From Burkholderiaceae bacterium (GTDB lineage Bacteria; Pseudomonadota; Gammaproteobacteria; Burkholderiales; Burkholderiaceae_C), in contig JAEUOU010000018.1 of NCBI GenBank assembly GCA_016790575.1, positions 19,196 through 83,195 on the forward strand: DNA of 64,000 nucleotides, read 5' to 3'. This document shows, piece by piece, positions 61,267 through 64,000 of the stretch. The notes under the pieces were generated by a model. That model saw only the letters and a program-made list of their open reading frames with translations. It was not told the DNA's origin and did not search any database. The position numbers were made by a program, and so were the translations under genes. Position 1 is the stretch's first letter. Every line of letters starts with the position of its first letter.

Positions 61267-61506
61267 TCGGGGTCCGTCGAACGCGTTGCCTGGCCTCGAT
61301 GCGCGGGCCGTGCCGACGCACAGCGTCACCAGCGCGCCTTCGGGCAGGTCCACACCACCTACCTGCGTGGGGCGCAGCGCCCGGCGGTTGCCGAGCTGGT
61401 TGGACGATTCAAAGCGCAGGAATTCGTCCACCGCCAGTGTCAGCGGTGCCTGCTGGGCGGCCGCGTCGCCTGCGGTGGCCGCCAGACGTGCGAGCAGACC
61501 GGCGAG
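61267..61506 (-). pseudogene. Cytochrome P450 relic
   Basis: An open frame of about 80 codons encodes VDEFLRFESSNQLGNRR with the K-helix ExxR pattern (EFLR), then QVGGVDLPEGALVTLCVG. These are the segments that precede the haem loop in bacterial cytochrome P450s. After LCVGTA the similarity breaks down, and neither the haem-binding Cys region nor the amino-terminal two thirds are present. It lacks a plausible start. It is a decayed fragment, probably left when the Rhs material was inserted. Confidence 0.65.
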
Positions 61507-61542
61507 GCGCTTTTTCGCCCGATTCAAGACCAAAACCATCAA

Positions 61543-61573
61543 TACCCAACGCAAAAAGGTCGCTTTGCGCTAT
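61543..61573 (+). repeat. 31-bp dispersed repeat, copy 9 (left edge of first Rhs tip)
   Basis: TACCCAACGCAAAAAGGTC to GCTAT. It and about 35 bp on its left are duplicated at 63492-63558, again directly before Rhs sequence. Confidence 0.8.
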
Positions 61574-61604
61574 CGCAAGCGTAGCGATTTGACCCATCGG
61601 GCGG

Positions 61605-61862
61605 AGTCATGGTCAGGGCCAGAGTCCGGTCTCCAGACCGATCTGCTGCCCCTGGCCCGGCACCTGGGCACCCGCCTCGGGGCGGTTCATCAGTGCGGAT
61701 CCGTTTGAGGGGAGGCAGAGGGATCCGCGGTCGCTGAACCGGTACACCTATGCGCATGGGGATCCGGTGCACAACATTGATCCGAGTGGCTTATTTACGA
61801 CGATGGATACAGGTGCAGCTGGTTCCGTTTCCATTTCAACTGCCTCCTCAAATATTGCTTAA
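61605..61862 (+). pseudogene. Rhs core remnant with internal deletion
   Basis: From 61683 the frame reads RFISADPFEG, RSLNRYTYAHGDPVHNIDPSG, the end of the Rhs repeat-associated core, then LFTTMDTG and a TAA at 61860. The part before 61683 matches 63690-63760 in DNA but is out of frame, and about 170 bp present in the second copy, including the YLRARWYDP block, are missing. The junction falls on GGGCGGT, present at both ends of the missing part in the second copy, so a short-homology deletion is likely. There is no start codon. Confidence 0.75.
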
Positions 61863-61983
61863 CCAATATACACACGTATCGCGGCTCAGATACTCCGCGT
61901 GGGCGGCCGGTCTTTTCAATTGATCAAGATCTTGGCGAAGCCTTGCGCGCTCAATCCAAAATAATTCCAATTGTGCTGGCGAG

Positions 61984-62391
61984 ATGCCGGCGTTCTTTCT
62001 TGAGGACGACTATCGCGAACACACACAGTTTGTGGCTTTAGCGCAGGCCGCACTTTCACCGAGTATCCTGACCAGGGCTTCAAAAGCCCGTGTGAGCGGG
62101 TGGTATCGAAATATGCCTGAATGCCGCGGTCTAGTCGGTGCACAGGTCGGACTTGATTGTGATGAATACCCGTACGCCGCGAGTGAGGAGGGTGGACTCG
62201 ATGGGTATAACCAAGGCATAGTGGCGTTGGAACCGGTTCCGATATTTGACAATCGAGGTGCCGGAGCTAAGTTGCGTCTATTTCTTCCCAATCCGGCGTG
62301 TCCAGTACCAAAGGGCGCAGGCTCAAAATCTAGCTTCCTTGTTGTTCCTATAGTGGGATCTCCAACTACATTCTGGACATGCGGAAAATAG
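61984..62391 (+). CDS. NucA/NucB-type nuclease domain, probable orphan Rhs toxin tip
   Basis: The 135-codon frame encodes LSPSILTRASKARV, CRGLVGAQVGLDCDEYPYAASEEGG and DNRGAGAKLRLFL, the pattern of the NucA/NucB deoxyribonuclease domain often found as the carboxy-terminal toxin of Rhs proteins; CDEYP is the core motif. It is not in frame with the Rhs core. The linking segment (PVFSIDQDLGEALRAQSKIIPIVLA) reads in a third frame, so two frameshifts separate core, linker and nuclease. As it stands it is either inactive debris or a domain awaiting recombination. The GC content is visibly lower than in its surroundings. It overlaps the putative immunity gene by 13 bp. Confidence 0.65.
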   Translation: MPAFFLEDDYREHTQFVALAQAALSPSILTRASKARVSGWYRNMPECRGLVGAQVGLDCDEYPYAASEEGGLDGYNQGIVALEPVPIFDNRGAGAKLRLFLPNPACPVPKGAGSKSSFLVVPIVGSPTTFWTCGK

Positions 62392-63170
62392 AAATCTACC
62401 TCGGTCTTGTGATATTGAGTTGGCTGCTGGTTGGCTGTGACAACGGCTACGACGCAGGGAACTCTAAGGGTTCAAAAATAATTGCGGAACGATCAAGCAT
62501 GGTTAAGAAACTGTCGCAGATGGAATCAGGATATTCTGGATCTACTGCTGATTGGCGCGAGTTCCTTGCATGCTGGGCAAGAACGATGGAGCAGCCGTTC
62601 ACTAGTCGCCCGATGCCTAACAGCGTAACAACCGTCCAAGGCGTCGAGGGTGAGTTGCCGCCGTCTTATCGGCACTTTGTTGAGGCAACTGGTGGCGCGG
62701 GTTGGCTGTTTCCTGGGGACAAGAAGCGCAATAGTGGCAGTATGGAGCAGCTTTACCCTATCAACCGGGTGGGTCCGTTTAAGAAGGCTGATCCTGTCAC
62801 CTGGAAGGCATGGAACGACAACAGAGGGCTTGGCAAGGTCCCTGACAAGGTTTACTACGATTACAGTCGGCAGCAAAACTGGGGGCTGTTCCGTGAAGAG
62901 TATCTTGACTCGCTTGTGTCCGTCGGGGACTTGTGGCATGGCAACGTGCTCGTACTCAATCCGATGGAAAAAGCATTGGACGGGGAGTGGGAGGCCTGGT
63001 TTCTCAGTACAAAGCTCCCAGGTGCAATACGATTCAAGTCGTTTGCCGAGTTAATGCAGATGGTCTACTTCACGGACATTGATCCAATGAAAGACCTCTT
63101 GTCGTACTCAGACGCAGAGCTTGCACAATCCTGTGCCGGTAAGCTTCGGGTCACTCGTGTTGAGAAGTAG
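62379..63170 (+). CDS. SUKH (SMI1/KNR4)-type lipoprotein, putative immunity protein
   Basis: This intact 263-aa protein has the amino end IYLGLVILSWLLVGCDNG, a lipoprotein signal with lipobox LVGC. The body has GELPPSYRHFVEATGGAGWLF, INRVGPFKK, a tryptophan-rich middle and the closing FKSFAELMQMVYF, resembling SMI1/KNR4 proteins, which commonly neutralise Rhs and CDI nuclease toxins. Its position directly after, and overlapping, the nuclease domain supports an immunity role. A membrane lipoprotein is unexpected for neutralising a DNase. Codon use and AT content differ from the flanking chromosome, a sign of transfer. Confidence 0.65.
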   Translation: MRKIEIYLGLVILSWLLVGCDNGYDAGNSKGSKIIAERSSMVKKLSQMESGYSGSTADWREFLACWARTMEQPFTSRPMPNSVTTVQGVEGELPPSYRHFVEATGGAGWLFPGDKKRNSGSMEQLYPINRVGPFKKADPVTWKAWNDNRGLGKVPDKVYYDYSRQQNWGLFREEYLDSLVSVGDLWHGNVLVLNPMEKALDGEWEAWFLSTKLPGAIRFKSFAELMQMVYFTDIDPMKDLLSYSDAELAQSCAGKLRVTRVEK

Positions 63171-63255
63171 CACGGGCAATACAAATCAAATAGCTGCCTA
63201 CATATATTCCCCGAGCTCTAGCGCCCGATTGACTTCTTGTTCTCTCTAGTAAAAA

Positions 63256-63315
63256 AGCCACCTGCAACCCCTGCCAGCCGCTAAAACTGTGGGGTTCCGG
63301 TGGCTTCTTCCTTTT
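63256..63315 (+). terminator. Terminator-like hairpin after the immunity gene
   Basis: AGCCACC-TGC-AACCCC at 63256-63271 pairs with GGGGTT-CC-GGTGGCT at 63291-63305 around a 19-nt loop, followed by TCTTCCTTTTT. The internal bulge and interrupted T-run make it imperfect. It could close the toxin-immunity module. Confidence 0.5.
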
Positions 63316-63333
63316 TGGCCGACACCTGGCGTG

Positions 63334-63459
63334 CTACACCTTCTTGCCAGCGGCCTTTGTCTTGGTGGTCCCGGCCTTGCTGGGCTCGTCCTCCTGGGTC
63401 ACAAACCCGATAGAGCGCTTGGGCGGTGGCGCTGTCACCGCCGGATGAATACTCCTCAT
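63334..63459 (-). CDS. Possible 41-aa basic peptide, weak
   Basis: An ATG at 63459 opens a short frame with APPPKRSIGFVTQEDEPS and a lysine-rich end (TKTKAAGKKV). There is no Shine-Dalgarno sequence and I recognise no family. It lies between the immunity gene and the second Rhs tip in otherwise empty sequence (63171-63569) and could be a fragment of a decayed gene. Confidence 0.2.
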   Translation of the reverse strand: MRSIHPAVTAPPPKRSIGFVTQEDEPSKAGTTKTKAAGKKV

Positions 63460-63527
63460 GGCCCAGTTTTGGATTGGAATCAACCCCAAGCCGCTCTTTT
63501 TGCCTGATTCAAGGCCAAAACAGCCCC

Positions 63528-63558
63528 TACCCAGCGTAAAAAGGTCGCTTTGCGCTAT
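63528..63558 (+). repeat. 31-bp dispersed repeat, copy 10 (left edge of second Rhs tip)
   Basis: Consensus-like copy TACCCAGCGTAAAAAGGTC to GCTAT, 1985 bp downstream of copy 9, sharing its left flank (GATTCAAG-G/A-CCAAAAC) and placed 11 bp before the Rhs reading frame opens. Confidence 0.8.
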
Positions 63559-63569
63559 CACGGGCATAG

Positions 63570-64000
63570 CGTTCTGGCCCAGCCGGCCAGACCCTGTCCA
63601 GCCAGATCACCGCCTGGCACGGGACAACCGGCGCCACCGCCACCCCCACCGGCGACAGCCTGGTGCGCCAGGTTCGCATCGATGCGGCCACCGGCCAGAG
63701 TCCGGGACCGGTCATCCAAGCCGATCTGCTACCCCTGGCCGGGCACCTGGGCACCAGCCTGGGGGCGGTGGATGCGGCCGGGCAAGTGCAGGAGGCGGTG
63801 GCCACCGACGCGTTCGGGCAGCTGCGCATCCCGGGCAGCCACAGCAATCCGGGAGGATTCACCAACGCCCCCGCCGGCGGCTGGCAGCAAAGCCATCTGT
63901 TTGCGGGGGAGTACTGGGATCAGGACAGCCAGTTGCTGTACCTGCGCGCGCGCTGGTATGACCCGCAGATCGGGCGGTTCATCAGCGCGGATCCGTTTGA
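63570..64000 (+). pseudogene. Rhs core tip, amino-truncated and cut by window end
   Basis: The frame opens after a TAG at 63567 and stays open to the window end. It encodes SLVRQVRIDAATGQSPGP, ADLLPLAGHLGTSLGAVD, HLFAGEYWDQDSQLLYLRARWYDP and GRFISADPF, the Rhs repeat-associated core that precedes the variable toxin tip. The thousand or more residues of a normal Rhs shell are missing and there is no good start (first candidate GTG 63663). It is therefore a displaced tip, probably followed by another toxin-immunity pair outside the window. It could only function by recombination into a full rhs gene. Confidence 0.75.

Overview
The window reads as chromosomal DNA of a high-GC betaproteobacterium, most likely Burkholderiales and probably Comamonadaceae. 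The basis is gene content and gene order (glnA-glnL-glnG, a BMP-type purine importer beside xanthine dehydrogenase, hyi-ttuD, a Pat-like fused acyl-CoA synthetase) and the overall protein style; no rRNA or tRNA gene is present to confirm the lineage. Almost all of the window is densely packed with ordinary genes. The exception is roughly 61.2-64.0 kb, which is AT-richer, degenerate and modular.

Layout. 0-5 kb: the end of a TerC membrane protein; an acyl-CoA ligase/3-hydroxybutyrate dehydrogenase operon facing a PAS-LuxR regulator across a perfect palindrome; a chalcone-isomerase-like protein and a thioredoxin-fold lipoprotein. 5.6-13.8 kb: an M14 peptidase with an alpha/beta hydrolase, an 8-oxoguanine deaminase, the hyi-ttuD glyoxylate/glycerate pair, a Crp/Fnr regulator, a D-arginine-dehydrogenase-like flavoprotein and a DsrE protein. 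13.9-17.8 kb: a fused acyl-CoA synthetase/GNAT protein, a PanE reductase and a small unknown. 18.0-25.2 kb: an eight-gene, tightly coupled lipid-modification operon (flavin oxidase, DUF1365, Cfa methyltransferase, CHI-like, MFS, DUF3833, SDR, NTF2-like). 25.2-39.7 kb: a purine scavenging island with xdhAB, a LysR regulator, a nucleoside-type ABC importer, two BMP binding proteins, adenine deaminase and guanine deaminase. Together these import purines or nucleosides, deaminate adenine and guanine, and oxidise hypoxanthine and xanthine; the 8-oxoguanine deaminase and hyi-ttuD further left would serve the same catabolism.

39.7-52.2 kb: dcd, rsuA, a hydrolase, a beta-propeller protein, a polysaccharide deacetylase, a fatty-acid-hydroxylase-like protein, an EI24 protein and a MoaB-like protein. 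These are followed by the nitrogen-regulation cluster glnA-(DUF4124)-glnL-glnG, with a sigma54-type promoter and an NtrC-like site before glnA. 52.2-61.2 kb: PhoX, exonuclease III, thyA-eamA-folA, a CZB protein, an FAD-linked oxidase, a DUF2069 protein and a YihY protein.

61.2-64.0 kb: a cytochrome P450 relic, an Rhs tip with an internal deletion, a NucA/NucB-type nuclease toxin domain split by frameshifts, an intact SUKH-type lipoprotein that is its probable immunity partner, a hairpin, and the start of a second Rhs tip that runs off the window. A separate signal crosses the whole window: ten copies of a 31-bp repeat (TACCC...GCTAT), mostly at the 3' ends of genes, sometimes supplying stop codons. 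Two of the copies mark the left edges of the two Rhs tips.
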